This document shows positions 22,701 to 36,100 of a stretch of 64,000 nucleotides of DNA, one piece after another (positions within the stretch are counted from its first letter, which is position 1; every line of letters begins with the position of its first letter). Where the stretch lies: NCBI RefSeq assembly GCF_019112545.1, contig NW_025064913.1, forward strand, positions 134,655-198,654. Reading direction: 5' to 3'. This DNA comes from Guyanagaster necrorhizus (taxonomy: Eukaryota > Basidiomycota > Agaricomycetes > Agaricales > Physalacriaceae). Both the position numbers and the translations under genes were made by a program. Under the pieces are notes generated by a model. The model had not been told where the DNA came from. It did no database searches and saw only the letters and a list, made by a program, of their open reading frames with translations.

Positions 22701-23950
22701 TGCTTCGTGGTACCTCTCACAACGGGCAGACCCTTTGAACATGCTATATCCAGTAAAGTGTTTATGATTCCCACACACACACGCCCCCCGCTCAACGTGC
22801 GGTGGTGGTGGCGGAAAACGTTTTCTTTCACGGCATCACCGTCACCGACGACGTGCTCTGGGCTGACGTTCGCGGTCATTTCTTCGCACGCATCTTGGCG
22901 TGGGTGAGTCTTATCCCACCCGCCCCTTCCCCTCCTTGCAACGAGGTTGATCATCATCGCGGTCCTTCATGCATCGTGCCCGACTCTCAAGGCGATACGG
23001 AGGCTTTTCGATTCGGGACGTCCTCCCCTCCGTTCTAGATACCGTAACAAGGCGGATCAACCCTCAAATCCGCGGTGCCATACGTAGAAAGTTGACGTCA
23101 TCCCTTGCTCCCGGGCCCTCATTATCTTATCTTTCCTGCCGGCGTCCCCAGGCTCGAACCTACCTAGCTTTTACCCCGCATTGCATCATGCAGGCTGAAT
23201 TGCTCGGATCTTCCGGCGGGGTCGGTGCAACGTACGACATCCTATTCAAAGTGTACAGTAACCTTTCCCCTGATATTAAAAATCCCGTAAGCCAGGTTCT
23301 GCCCATCCATCCGTGCAGCCCGGTCTTCGTCCATATGACAGTCAACTCTGCGACATTTGACACCAACTTCTGAACGTGTAGGTTACTCGCGGACCTTTCA
23401 GGGAGGGTTCGTCCTCGAGGTGTGCGGTGCACGGAGCTTGGGTGCAGAGGATTATCCATATCATCACCACCCCCCCTCCCTCTCAATCACATGCGAATGA
23501 CTCTCTTCATCCCTTTTTCTTAGGTAGCACCCTGGAAATGAAAAGTGGAACAACTCCCACTAGTATCTGTTTCCCTGTTTCCCAGCTATACAATCGTTCG
23601 TCTCTCTTCCATTCCCCGGGGAGGGGAAACCTCCAGTTCATAGTTACATAGCGAAGTTTCCCCATCAACCTTAACCCTTCATTCTTGTGGACCCACCTAC
23701 CTACCATCGGAGCGGACCTTGACGCATACCTAACTCCGCCTAGTGCGTCATATCTCAGAGGCCAGAAGAAAATCAACGATATCCATCCGATAAGGGCAGG
23801 TCTGACCCAGGTATCCGTCTCCTACCACGCCGAATCAAACCTAATCACCCACAAGAGGAAAGTCCAACACAGTAGAATGGAGACTCGGACGCGGTTCTCT
23901 GTCCTACCTAACGGGTATCGGTCGTCAGGACATGCGTGCTCTATGAATCT
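22700..23950 (+). repeat. Partial third copy of the duplicated block (same orientation as copy B)
   Basis: Near 22735, tttgaacatgctatatccag followed by gtgtttatgat matches about 34035 (tttgaacatactcttttcag, gtgtttatgat). Near 23806, acccaggtatccgtctc and caaacctaatcacc, then atggagactNc, match 35665-35740. Between and beyond these anchors similarity is weak. No intact gene. Confidence 0.5.
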
Positions 23951-24116
23951 ACCTCATCCTATATGTTTTTTTTTCTCGTACGACCCTCCCTCTCGCGCCG
24001 AATTCCATATCGCTGAAAGGTCTCGTGACAAGAGGTGTTGGCATTGACGACGGTGGCGGCTGCCAGTGACGTCCTTTTAACCTTTCAACCACCCACTGCC
24101 TGAGTCTCTTCTGCCT

Positions 24117-24143
24117 CCTCTGCAGCGTAGTATTCCCACTGAC
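24117..24143 (+). repeat. 27-bp direct repeat, copy 1
   Basis: The 27-bp segment starting cctctgcagcgtag and ending attcccactgac is repeated exactly at 24211-24237. Confidence 0.9.
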
Positions 24144-24210
24144 GTTCAGGCCACGTTCCCTTTCATTCGACGTCTCTTCCTCTTCCTCTTCTGTGTGAGT
24201 CGCTCGCTGC

Positions 24211-24237
24211 CCTCTGCAGCGTAGTATTCCCACTGAC
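24211..24237 (+). repeat. 27-bp direct repeat, copy 2
   Basis: Exact second copy of the segment at 24117-24143; the start-to-start distance is 94 bp. The DNA between is ttcctcttcc-rich. Confidence 0.9.
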
Positions 24238-27200
24238 ATCCACGTTGCTTGATTTCCAGCTGCGGACGGTGATGGGATTATGTGGTGCCATTTTTTTCCA
24301 CTCCACCGGTGGCAAAGCTCAAGTTGTGGACAGAACTCTTGACGAGGCCCAGCTTCGTACGTGTCCTGCCTCTCTGTCGGTGGATCGCATCGTATTAACG
24401 ATTTCCAGCCCAGTCTAAGCTCGCGTCACGAACCCTTTCCTCGTTCCCACCACGTCTCCCAAGCGCATCCATACCTGACCTCTACGTGCGAGCCACGTTT
24501 TCCTCCGGGATACGCTGGGGATACAGACGATCCGATGTCCACCTGTGAGCTGTGCCTGTGCCTTCGCACACATCGTGGAGGGGACGGGAAGGAAGCAATA
24601 GTCAGACGTTCAGCCCTTCTCCCATATCCACGATTCACCGGTCCAGCGCCAGGAAAGGCTAGATACCCAGCTCGAAGATGAAGCCCCCCGGGGTATCTCG
24701 AATATGGACTAGTCGATGAACAATGTTTGTGTTTTGATACCCTCGAAGGTCCCCCAGCGCTTCATTTTCTCACGCTTACATCTTCTAGCGCGTTGATGAA
24801 CCAGCGACTCCGATATTCGGCTTGCGTATCAGGGCAGGTGCGAGGGAAATGGCTTGGGGGGGAGGGGGTGGGATTTGACTGAATTGCGCAAAGCCAGGAA
24901 AACGATTGATGTTCTCTCCCGAATGGGTTAGACTTTCCACTCACCGATTAATATCGTTCGTGTAAGCATCACTACTGTCTCTGTTCTATCCTGATTTCAA
25001 AGTGAATGGCAATGCAGTATTCGGGCCAGCATCGTCCGAATGAATTATCGTCCTACCCCAATAACTAGGCAACAACGCTTCTTTGTCCAGTCAGTGAAAT
25101 CCATCAACCGCGCTGCCTTCCGTAACACGTGTGTCTTGTTCTGAATGAGCTAGATGAAAGCTGCTGCGTAAGATTGTGATTATCGCCAGCAGGCAAGATC
25201 CAAAATGCCATATGATTCCAAGTATTCTTTCCTTCGATTCCGTGACCAACCCCCTTCCCCCCCTTAACCGTTCAATTCTGGGGTAACCGATAATTTCACT
25301 GCGCTGCTTCTAGCCGGGGGGGGGGAAGGGTCCAAACATCTTTTGATTTCTCAATTTGACTGTTCTATCTCACCTGGAACTTCTTGATTCAGGGCTGGGA
25401 GTACGGGGGGACACGCGCCCTCGGGCACGACGTCCCCGACTGGTCCGCCTCTACCCACTCCTCCGGCGGTAACCACCTATTGGAATTTTCGGGGAACTGC
25501 GGCGAGGGGCGGGAAAGGAAATATTAACAGTCCCATATTTCACATTCCAAAATCAGTGGTGGTGGCCTTGGAGCGAAAACCTTCGCTGGTTCGAGTTCCC
25601 CCCCAACCCCCAACCCCCTCTGATCATCTATGATGTTGATTCAACGATGCGTATGCAAGCGAATGATTATTGCACCCGTCCTGGAACGCGCATTAAAGGG
25701 GCAGAGACCTAGATCAGATGGGTGCAGGGACGCCATCGTGTGAACTCTTTATCCTTCGAGGGCTCGATGAAATTATCAAAGCCGCCGGTCCCTTCTCTCT
25801 TCACAATATCACCGGAACCAAAACGGAGGAGGTCGGAAGGGAAATACCCATTTTTTTAAAATTTCTGCCTTGCTTTGTCGGAAACCCTCTGGTGGTTTGC
25901 GAATCAAATCGCTAAGGTTCGAGTAAAGAATATATCAATTTCACCGGAATTAATCAGAGCGGTGAACCCTACAATGTCTCACTTAAATACTAATCTTCTC
26001 CGCCGACGGCCTCGGTCTCTCGAAGGACTTGAACGTTACCCTGAAGGAACTTGAAATTGCCTTCCGCTCCTTCATTTCGGTCTTGCCTCGAGCCAAAAAA
26101 AAAAAAAAGAAATGCCCATCTGAACATCACGGAAAGAAGATATTCTGCAGCCTTGGAGATTGCGCCGACGACACTGCACTTTTTTTTTTTTTCTCGTGAT
26201 GCATCATCCCCCAGTCCTGCGTATCATGCTCCCATCAATCTCTGGTGACAGTTCATTATATCGATGGCTCCCGGATAGGTGAACCTTCACATACTTCACA
26301 TCGCCGTGGTTTTCCATCAGAACGTTCCAAGAGCCGAGTAGCCTTTCTTTTTCGGCTTCAGGTAAACGCCCCCCCCTCCTTCCATATCTGACAGAGGGAC
26401 CTACCCCACATGGACATGAGAGCCTCGTGCTATGGCATCTTGTGTCCCATTAACAAAGGGAACTGTCGAACAAGCTGCCGTTCCTGACTTTTGCTCTCAG
26501 GACTGTCAAGGCTTGTCCTATCTTTTGAGGGCCGATGTGAGATATCCGGCATTTTCCCCTCGGTGCTGCAGGAACCACAACTAATAATATTTCGAGAGAC
26601 CACTGAGAGAAAGAGAGAGCGCGCGCGCTTTTGGTGCGGCGGCCGATTCGTCGAGGCACAGGTAAGAATTGGAAATGCCGTTAAGAGTTCTAATCTCCGT
26701 CAAATGTGGCACAAGTTATTTATTGTCACAGGCAAATGGCTACTGCTAGTGCATGGACCGTTCATATTATCAACGAAGCGGAGAGCTCAAGGTTCCGCGA
26801 CGAATACGGGTCCAGCGTGAACAGGCACGCACGGTCAAAAAAGGTTTAGTGAAAGTCTAAAGAACGTTCCCTCATCCATTGAAGCTTGGACCCCCCGGTC
26901 TCAATGGGAGATATCACCACAGAGCAAGCCTAGAGAGATTCACAGTCCGTTCATGAAGAGGTATCGATATGCACGGGGGTAGGCGGACTTGAAATGGTAT
27001 TCCAAGAGCAAGTGCCGCAGGAGCGCTATTTTGGAAACAACAGCAGACTCACAGATCATCGCCTAGCGCAGAAGGGGATAGCAGGAGACGGTTTGTAACG
27101 CCGGAGAAGTTAGAACTACTTGCTATTATTAAACCAGGTTGTCCTGGGACCACAATATTGTTCTCGGCCTTCATGGAGGCGCAGCTTAGGGTTTCGTCCG

Positions 27201-29899
27201 TAAAGGCAGATGCGAATAGGAATACTAATTTTTTTTTTCATAATTTTCGACAAGGGAATCAGCACACATGGTGAAACGACAGAAACGCTATGGGATCGAT
27301 CAGGCCGTCCCAGTCCCAGGAGAGGGGGAACCGAGAACGGCGTGCGGGCCCTATGATCGGCGCCTTGTTAGTTGCCATGCGCTCTGGATTGCCCAACCTG
27401 GCACTGGCGTAGTCATTCCGATTATAGTTACGGAGATATCGCTTCTTCACCGAGATTTCAGGCGTAACTTGGCTGTCTGTCTGTTCATGGGACGATAAAC
27501 GATGTCCGCATCTAAAGAGCCTCCAACTCTTCATGAACAACAAAAGCAAGCCAGTGGAGCAACCGGATCCTTACAGTATAATTTCTCAAAAATCAGCATG
27601 CCTTGTAAGCTAACTGAAGGCGATGGATCATTACAAAAGAACGGCAATGTACCGTAGCACATGCTGAAACGATGGTCGTAAAGCGTTTTTTGAAACGCGT
27701 CAAGGGCCCAGCCAGCACGACCTTTCCAAAACAGAAAGAGCTTCGACAGCGAAGATCAGCTCCCGGCTCTTGTGTCTCAAGAACAATACACCTCGCCACG
27801 CGGGGCGCGCGCGCGCACGATCCTCAAACAGGAGCTAGCACTGTTGTATAGTCGATCGGGCGGGGCCAGCAGTCACCTTTTTTGCCTTGACAACTGGAGT
27901 GGGGGGGGGCGATGCAGGGGAGTGTGTTTACGATTATTTTACCTAGTAGGTCCGCGATGATAACATGGCCATTAGCCCGCCCAGGGGCGGTTTAATTGTC
28001 GTGATCATGCTGCCATGTGATACAGCACTTCGTCCATATTGGCACATGAATGCAGCACGAAGAAGGAGCAGCATCATCAGGGTTGAAGAAATGAAGTATA
28101 GTTCTATTGATCAGTTGGCGGCGCAGAAAGCGGCGGGTAGTGAGGATAGCCGACGGGAAGAGGTGGCCCATGGTCCATGGCAGAATTCTGCCTCTTCGAA
28201 GTGACAGGATTCCAAAGTAAATTCAACCTGGTGAGATTATTATGATCATTTCCATTCGCTTAGATGGTGAATAGACAAGTGTTGAAGCAGAACAAAAAGC
28301 TTGCACACGCATTGAGCGGACCACCGGTCCGATGAACCGAGGGGTTTATAAGCGCTGGAACTATGCTATGATGTATCTCTGTTGCTATTATTCCCAGTAT
28401 CCCAGGCTTTTGTATGTGTGCTGTGACTTTTCTACTGAACTATTGTTTCTCGATAGAATTCTGATTCCTGATTGGTTCCTGAATGAGGTTTTAAATATCA
28501 GTGAGTAAGTTGTTCACAAATACAGCCGACGCACATAGACACACACTATCAGATACAGAGAACCTCACCGTTGTCAAATATACGCACTGCACTGTTTTCT
28601 CTCAACATTGACCATAATCCGTATCTTGAACTACGTTGTCTGGAATACGGACCGGACCGGACGATGGTCAATCAGTCAACTTCTGATCTCAAAGTCAGAC
28701 AAGAGGCTCCCTAATTATCTCCTCAGAGTCGACGAGTACTCCTAGAAGGCTGGGTTATCATCCCATTTCCCACATGCATTTCTCATCGCCAAATGCTCCA
28801 TTTTGAGGTGACACTCCCACGGATGAGCAGGGCAGCCCGAGTCTGAGAACCGAACCCTTTCTGATCGTTCTACAGATCCCCCACCACGGACCATTGAATC
28901 TCCATCCATCTTCGCAGGGAATTAAGATTCAGCGGCGACCACCACCACGCTTGCACGAGGTTGGCACGCTATACCATTCCCAAGCTTTCGACAAAAAGAC
29001 TCTGAACTTTTCTTGGCACCTTTGCGGAAAAAAAAAAAAGAAAAAAGGTACGCGCTCGACAACTATGAAGGAAAGAATAGCTCCCGTCCCGTATGCCCTG
29101 CTCTCTGTCGAGCACCCACTGCGCACGGCCCCCTCGGGAGCGTTTACTTCTGATCGTTCCACAGATGCATGCACTCTGCATCTGGGGAGCAGATTGCATC
29201 GCATCTCCCTATGCAATGGTCTCACGCCGCTACACAACAACACTTTTCGGAGCGAGACAAATCTAGAAAGAGGGCCCAAAATTACGATATCAATTAATGC
29301 GTAATGCACGCGAAACCCCATCATCCCATTCGGTCCCGCACAATTAATACCTCCCACGCACTTCATGAAATAAACGACGCTCGCTCCCGAGAACCAGAAG
29401 AGATGGGTTTTCTTCGGAGAGACGTAAAGGGCATTTCCCACTTTCTAAGACTCGGCCATGAAGTGAAAGTTTGTCCTTCCAAAGAACCCGCGAATGACAA
29501 TGAAACATTCACAAAGGATCACCCGCAAAAGTCGCAGAAAAACGAAGGAGAGACTCTCGTAGGTATATTTCCATCCCGAGCAGGCCGGCAGGCATAGAGG
29601 TAGGTAACTTAACATGAGACGGCGACAGTGCACCAGACGTACGCCACATAGAAGCAACTCATATGCGGCTGTGCAACGGCCCGGGCATCCTATCAGGATG
29701 ACTGACAAAAAGGGAAAAAAAAAGTCAAGGAAAAACTAGAGTAAGACTATCAGAGATGTGGCAGACACATGGGGTCCACGCAGACCATTCCATCTCGAGA
29801 AATGCACAAAAGCGCCCAAACATGAATGACAGACGGAAGAAGTCCAGACCAAGGCTGCGCAAAGCACGTGAAAGACAGCTAGCTACTGACAGGAAACTT

Positions 29900-32800
29900 C
29901 AATGGAGATAAACCTTATCAGCGAGAAGACGACATAGGTCTGCAGGTCAATAAGACGACGAAAACGCACCTTGGTGGTGGGTTAGCGCCCACGACGTCAT
30001 AAGTTGACTTGTGGGTCCACGATGGACGATCAACCGCTTCCGCGCAGATGAAACATCGGGATATAAAAAGCGTGCTGCGATAGCAACAGAATAACACGTC
30101 ACGCGGACCATGGCAACATACATCCCCCTCACGATACCTACAGATTAAGATGTATGTCTTTAAAAAAGATAATAATTACACCTACACACAGCACCGAGGG
30201 ACGTCACGCTTGCAAGCATGTCACGATGATCAGCACACTTCGTAGGTGTTCGCATTCGCGCTACCAGGGTTGGAGGCATGGCGCACTGACCTCGACCGAG
30301 AGTTCATGCAAATCAAAGAGGGATGGATAAGAACGAGGAGGAACGCCCCGCCCCTACCATCAGTCCCCAAGCGGGAGCCCGTACTCCGCAGATCCAGCAC
30401 TTTGCGAAGAGCAGAATGGAGCCATAGAAGTGGATGGGTATAGGCAGATTGACGACCTAGAAGAAACCTCTAAGCATATTACTCCGTCACAACAGGAGAC
30501 GAGGTCTTACGGGAAGACTGTCTGTTCATCGGGAACAAGCTGATTGACGAGCCAAGAAGCCTCGAATGGGGTTTCGTTCACGGGCTTCAAACGATGGTGG
30601 AGTTCCGTCGACGAACGAACCAAAACCAAAACCATCACTTTCACCCTGACGACCCCGTTGGGGCACAAATACGGGGGGGTTCATCAAAGCGCTTAATCCC
30701 TTACCAGAGCCGAACCTGATCGGCTTCCCTGACAGAGAGAGAAGGGAGTAGCTGTAAACATCGTTGTCGGTCAACAGTAATAGAACATTGCAATGAAGGA
30801 AGAGAAGAGACCACCTCGCTGCGAGGGGGGAAGGGAGGGCGTCGAAAGCAATTGATCCAGGAACTTAGCATACGTCACGGAGAAAAAGCGTTGCTTCCTC
30901 CTTGACTTGATAGACTTGCGACCGAGGTGAGTCTTGACGTCGACATCTGATGGTAGTCGTAGCCCTCTGTGTAGGAAACCATGCCGAGCCACGAAGTCGT
31001 CTGACTGATAGCAAAGTCATTCGAGGGGACCAGGAAACCATCTGTTTACAGCAAGCTTTAGCCGAAGGATGGAAATGAAACAGCGAACCAGCGCAACGAA
31101 AGTTCTCGGTCTTTTCATGGGGTGGGGGGGGTGGTTTACCTACCAGGACGGGTGATGGGCCCAAATCTGGAAAACGGGAAATCAGTACTTGCGGGAAGAG
31201 ACACGAAGGACAACCGACCACGCACACATCATTGGACCCCACCAAATCCTGATATTAGAACGTAAGGAACCAATGCCTGCAGAGAACCAGATAACGCACC
31301 ATGCAATAGATCACTTTATCGATACCCCAGAGTCCTATCTGGAAAAAACCGCAAGATTTCTGTGCTCGAAAGCGCTGATATTGCCTATTCACGAGCTGGG
31401 AAAAAAGAATTGTCAGAATCGAACGAAAAAACTTTCAGGTCCTACGCGCACTTAACCCAGGCATAGTTCCACGGCCGGCAGCAATCTTGAGAGTACAACA
31501 TACTTTCTAATGCATGAAGGAGAGGCCGTTGAGTGTTGGTAGTCATGGTCAGAAAGCATTCGGCGGCCGATGACAAATCCTTGCACAGCCACTGTCGCGA
31601 CCTTCCATCTGTCACTTATGTTACGCAGAGCGCGTTTTTACGCGTCTCTTACTCTAATAAATGCGATCATCTTTGTATTAGCTACCCTTATTGCTTCTAC
31701 TGACTCCGTAGCCTCGATTTTCGTGATGCACTGACAGAAGTCGTATGCATCCCTTTCCCTGAAGGAAGTTTAAGCGCATGTTACGTTTAGATCAAGTTGA
31801 TCAGCTCATTTAACCTGAATAGGTGGACAATGGGGCGGATACGCCTGTCATAGGTTACTATGTAGTGCCTTTGTGCGAGGAAGATATCGCAGCAAAAAAG
31901 AATGCATCGGACGACACGTCGGAATGTTCGACGCGTCGGGCCCACCGTGGTCATTGCACTCAAAGAGGCAAGCCCAAAGCGACCGCGACCCTGATGTGAC
32001 AATCCAATAAACGCGATCACGGTTCTTAATCATTTGACGCGTTCCGCGACCCCATGCCGAGAGCGAATCTACTAGGTGACAGTTTCCTATCTTGGGGGAC
32101 AATGCTGCTAGCTGCAAGTATTGCGACCTGCGGATATGAAGGATTATCAGCCTGAAGGTTTGAAACTTCAAGGTACGAACAGGAGGGTCAAGGCATGGAC
32201 CCGTGTATTGCATGTCGTTGTCCGCAGATGTATATTAGAGGTAGAGTCCTTTGGGCTAAATAACTAGTTCTCGTCAGGAAGGAATCATTATCATCGTTAA
32301 GGACGTACAGTCCCTTACCGCCTGTTTAGATTTGTTCGTCCTTTGACAGTAGAAGTTCAGTGATACCATAACTATCCCACCTGTCTATAAACGACACCTC
32401 GCAAAATTTGGCGCGTCGCGCTCGCCGCCACAAACTAGTCATTGTCTTCAACCGAGGCGAGCCTGACGCGACACTCCAATAAATGCGATCTCATTTCTTC
32501 CTCATTTGACGCGTTTCGCGACCCCCATGCCGAGAGAAAATTCACTGAGTGACAGTTTCCTACCTTGGGGAACAATGCTGTTAAGCAAATATTGCGGCCC
32601 GAGGACGTGCACGGCGATCAGCCTTCAACCATAAGGTACCAACAGGCGGTCGAAAAATCATAACTGTAGACCCACCACAAGGAAAGCCAGACCTTGATCC
32701 TTCTGTCTCTCAGGACAGCGGAATCAGGGCTCTATTCTTTCCGTGCGTACGTAGCCATGGGAATGGCCCCTCAACTGATGCATATGCAACTTTGCAGAGA

Positions 32801-35800
32801 ACTTCGCTTCGCTTCATTTCTGCAGGTAATTTAACCCCGTAATAGCAATCTGACTCGGGACGTGAGGAATTATACGTACGCTACATATAGTTTTCCGAAG
32901 AAGTCGCAGCTGCCCCTCTCCTGATGTGCCGCACCTGCTGTCCCTACGGCTAACCAAAGGAAGGGATCGCTAGGGCCGTACAGTTGCTCGCAGCCGTCCA
33001 ATATTCATTCAACTTCTGATAATTAAAGTTCAGTTATACCATAGCTATTACGACGTCCACAGTAAATAAAACCAATCCGACATGACCGTCCCCGTGCTTC
33101 TGCAGGAACAATCGTCCCGCGAAATACACTTGAAACAAAAATAGAAGACGAATCTATTGGGGCAAACAGTTCATCACATCCCTCTGCATTACGTGGAGAA
33201 AAATCCTGTGCACTAGATGGAAATATCCTGTACTCCAACACTGAATAACAGGTAAAGTTGTCGTGCTGGATGATACACTGTTCTGACCTGCCATATTGGG
33301 CGGGATCACCCGAAGAAGTCAGGGTCATCACGCGGAATGTCATAACACGCGTCTCGGATTTTTCTTCCCACGTTAGGTGCAGAATGACTCGACGCACCCC
33401 ATCTTTGGAAATCGAATTGCCAGGGTGAGAATATATTTTCTAGGCCATATGGTGAATTCTGATGGACACTGCGTCATATATTTCACAGTATCACCTCCCC
33501 CCCCTTCCTTCGTGAACCTTGGTCCCCGAATGATCTTCTCGCCCTTAAGGCTCCGAGTTTGCGGATTCTATTCCTGTAATCAAGAGTACAATAATAACGG
33601 TATGACACTTTCTCCGCGGGTCGCATGCCAAGTCGATGGCGATGGAGAATAGACATCCAGCTGATGATGTGCATGAGACCTCGTTAGAGTACGTCCGGAA
33701 ATGATTATGCCCTGCGCCGGTCGAAACATGTGTAGTGTCGCTCGGGTGTTTTCATAACACGACGCGTCCCGAGTCTGGACTCCCCCGTGCCAATCATTTC
33801 TCCCTGCGCCACAGAGATCTTCAGCGTTAAATCTATTCCGTTATAGTACCACCAGTCAAGGACCTCATCCCCGGTCGCAGGAGTCCTAAAATTGTCAGTA
33901 TGACTCGGCGATGCAACCAACCTCGGAAATGTTGGCAGCATTCTCCCTCGAAATTTCCCGGAACGCGGCCTCATCGAACACACACCACCAAGTAGGCAGT
34001 AAGCGGCAGTCTTTTACTCCAAGTTGTCAACTCTTTGAACATACTCTTTTCAGCAGGGTGTTTATGATGTGACGATCCCCCAGCGCGCGAGGGTTGATAT
34101 GTCCGCTCTTCATCAGCTCCTCGCAGAACCCAGATTTGTGGGATCCCTTTGTCTCTTGCCTCATCGAAGCGGCTGTTCCATGTTCGGCGGGGGCGTTTGA
34201 CGACATCAGAGCGGTGATGGCGGCGGTGGCGTCATCCAAATCCCTCGGGGCGTGCCAGGCACTAAATAAGTAGGCCGCCGCTCACATGATTTATCATTGG
34301 TTCTCCCGGAGGCAGTGCAAACATAGCGTATGTGTGTTGATTTCTCCTTGTAGCTTCCAGATATGGCAGCGGCTACTAATGTTACGTTTAGAGTATCGTA
34401 CTACTTTCGCCATGAATCTCCTCGACGTATCAATTGCCGCAGTCTGCGGGTTTGTGGCGGCATCTGGTGTGTACTCGCTTCTAGAGGCACTACTCACGCC
34501 TGAGATCAACTCTAGCTCAAATCGTAGGAGGCCTTCTCACACGTTTGTGGATATGGGGCAAGTCTTACGTCTCTGGGCGCCTCCGATCTCGCTTAGTCGG
34601 TTATCTTGATTCTAGATAACTTGGACGGACCAGCGGGACAAAAGTCCGCGGTGTGTGCTGCAACGGCTGTGTTCTCGTCGCCAGCATGGACTCGTACGAT
34701 ATTGATGAGCCTTGACCGGTTTTTCATTTTCTGAAAACATATGACATGATGCTGATTGCTTCGCAGCCTACCGTCCCTCGTCCTTCCTGCTTCGTCCCCG
34801 AGCCCAACCCCGCATTCCGGTACAACCACCAGGGTTCACCGTATTTGCCCTAAACTTACCCTGCTAGGCTTGATTCAATTCTAGTTGCACTCGGATCTTG
34901 CGGGGTACTCCAAAATACGCCTTGCACTAGCCCGACGACAAATCCCACTACTGCTTCCGGCTCTCTCATCGATACCAATGCCAATTTGGATCCGTTCTCT
35001 CTGTTCGAACTAGCCTCCTCCAGTACCCTGCGCGATATGACTATTTCATTTCACATCTTCCCCTCGATGTCATTGCTCTAGCAGTATTCAATGTGGCTCT
35101 CGATCTTCATGCGAAGCCCCAGCATGACCTACTAAACGTGTATAGAATACGGAATATTCTTCAACTGATCCTGCGCGTAGCGTGTTTTCCTCGGAAACCC
35201 GGCGCGTCCTATCAGGCATGCCGCATGTGCACTGTAATAATCACATGCGAACGAATTTCCCTATCCTCTCTTTCTATGTTCTGGAATACCTTGACAATAG
35301 CTGCCCTCTAAATTTAATGGAACGACGGATTTCCTCCCTTCTTGCATTGTATCACCCACTTCCATTCCACAAATATCATCTCCGCAATCTACCTTCCAGG
35401 GCGAATTCGTATTTTCATCTGGCGTCGCTAGCTTTACTTGGGCCCTTCGACGCAATTTAATTTCATGGACGCTTCAATATCTCTGACATATCTTTACAGC
35501 GGAACAACGCATCACTTGGTGTATTCATGATCCTTCCGACATCCTCCCTGTCCTCGGGCAGGTATGGCGTTGGATTTATTCTAGGCGCATCACTTCGTGC
35601 CTCAGGCTCGCAAGTGACCAATACACCGGAATCGATGATGGGTCTTCTGATATGGGAGGTATGACCCAGGTATCTGTCTCGTATCAAACCTAATCACCAC
35701 ACCCCAGACTAAACAGGAAGGTTGAAGGCGAAATTATGGAGACTACTTCCTGGTTTTCGATCACTGGAGATCCGCCAACATAACACCTAACGGAGCATAG

Positions 35801-36100
35801 ACGCGGAAAGGTGCGTAACGTAGCATGCGTGTCCTCTTTCCACACGGTGAATTTGCTCTTCGAGGCCCTTCATCGACGATCTCATCCGAGTCTCTTTCAT
35901 TAGGACCAATAATCCGAACGATGAATTCATTTTCTTTGCGAAACTCTGGCGACGTGTAATAACGTTACTATAATTATGCGTCATCGACTTAAGAAGGAAC
36001 ACGACTCCCTCCTACGTAAGCCATTCTTTCTACAGCGTTCGAACTATCATTAATGAGAAATTTTACTCGCTGTCCGGCCATAGCTTCATGTCGGAGTTTT
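29900..36100 (-). repeat. Copy B of the large inverted duplication (copy A about 8.5-15 kb)
   Basis: Anchors to copy A are given there. Exon-like remnants can be read. On the plus strand near 30500-30640, the frame with REDCLFIGNKLIDEPRS aligns with KEDYWRRTAKLIDEQTS from copy A near 14.5 kb (minus). On the minus strand near 33920-33985, DEAAFREISRENAANISEV aligns with plus-strand DNA near 10535. On the plus strand near 34440, GFVAAS aligns with GFVATS near 10030 (minus). A local repeat of about 0.47 kb offset lies inside (31960-32110 and 32430-32590: a tgacgcgtt block with gcgaccc, catgccgagag and gtgacagtttcctaNcttggg). The aligned frames suggest this was genic DNA in the past. I cannot name the proteins. 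Confidence 0.7.

Larger units (their letters stand above)
23951..29890. other. Long intergenic stretch, no gene recognised
   Basis: Apart from the 27-bp direct repeat (24117 and 24211) and homopolymer runs, I find no exon series, RNA gene or element with recognisable ends. Near 28860 and 29153, ctgatcgttNcacagat/ctgatcgttctacagat recur about 0.3 kb apart. Some short open frames (for example 27965-28204) look compositionally plausible but have no recognisable domain. Confidence 0.4.

Noticed and set aside
25585..25605. B-box-like ggttcgagttcc suggesting a tRNA
   Set aside because: No A box or acceptor and D stems could be built around it on either strand.
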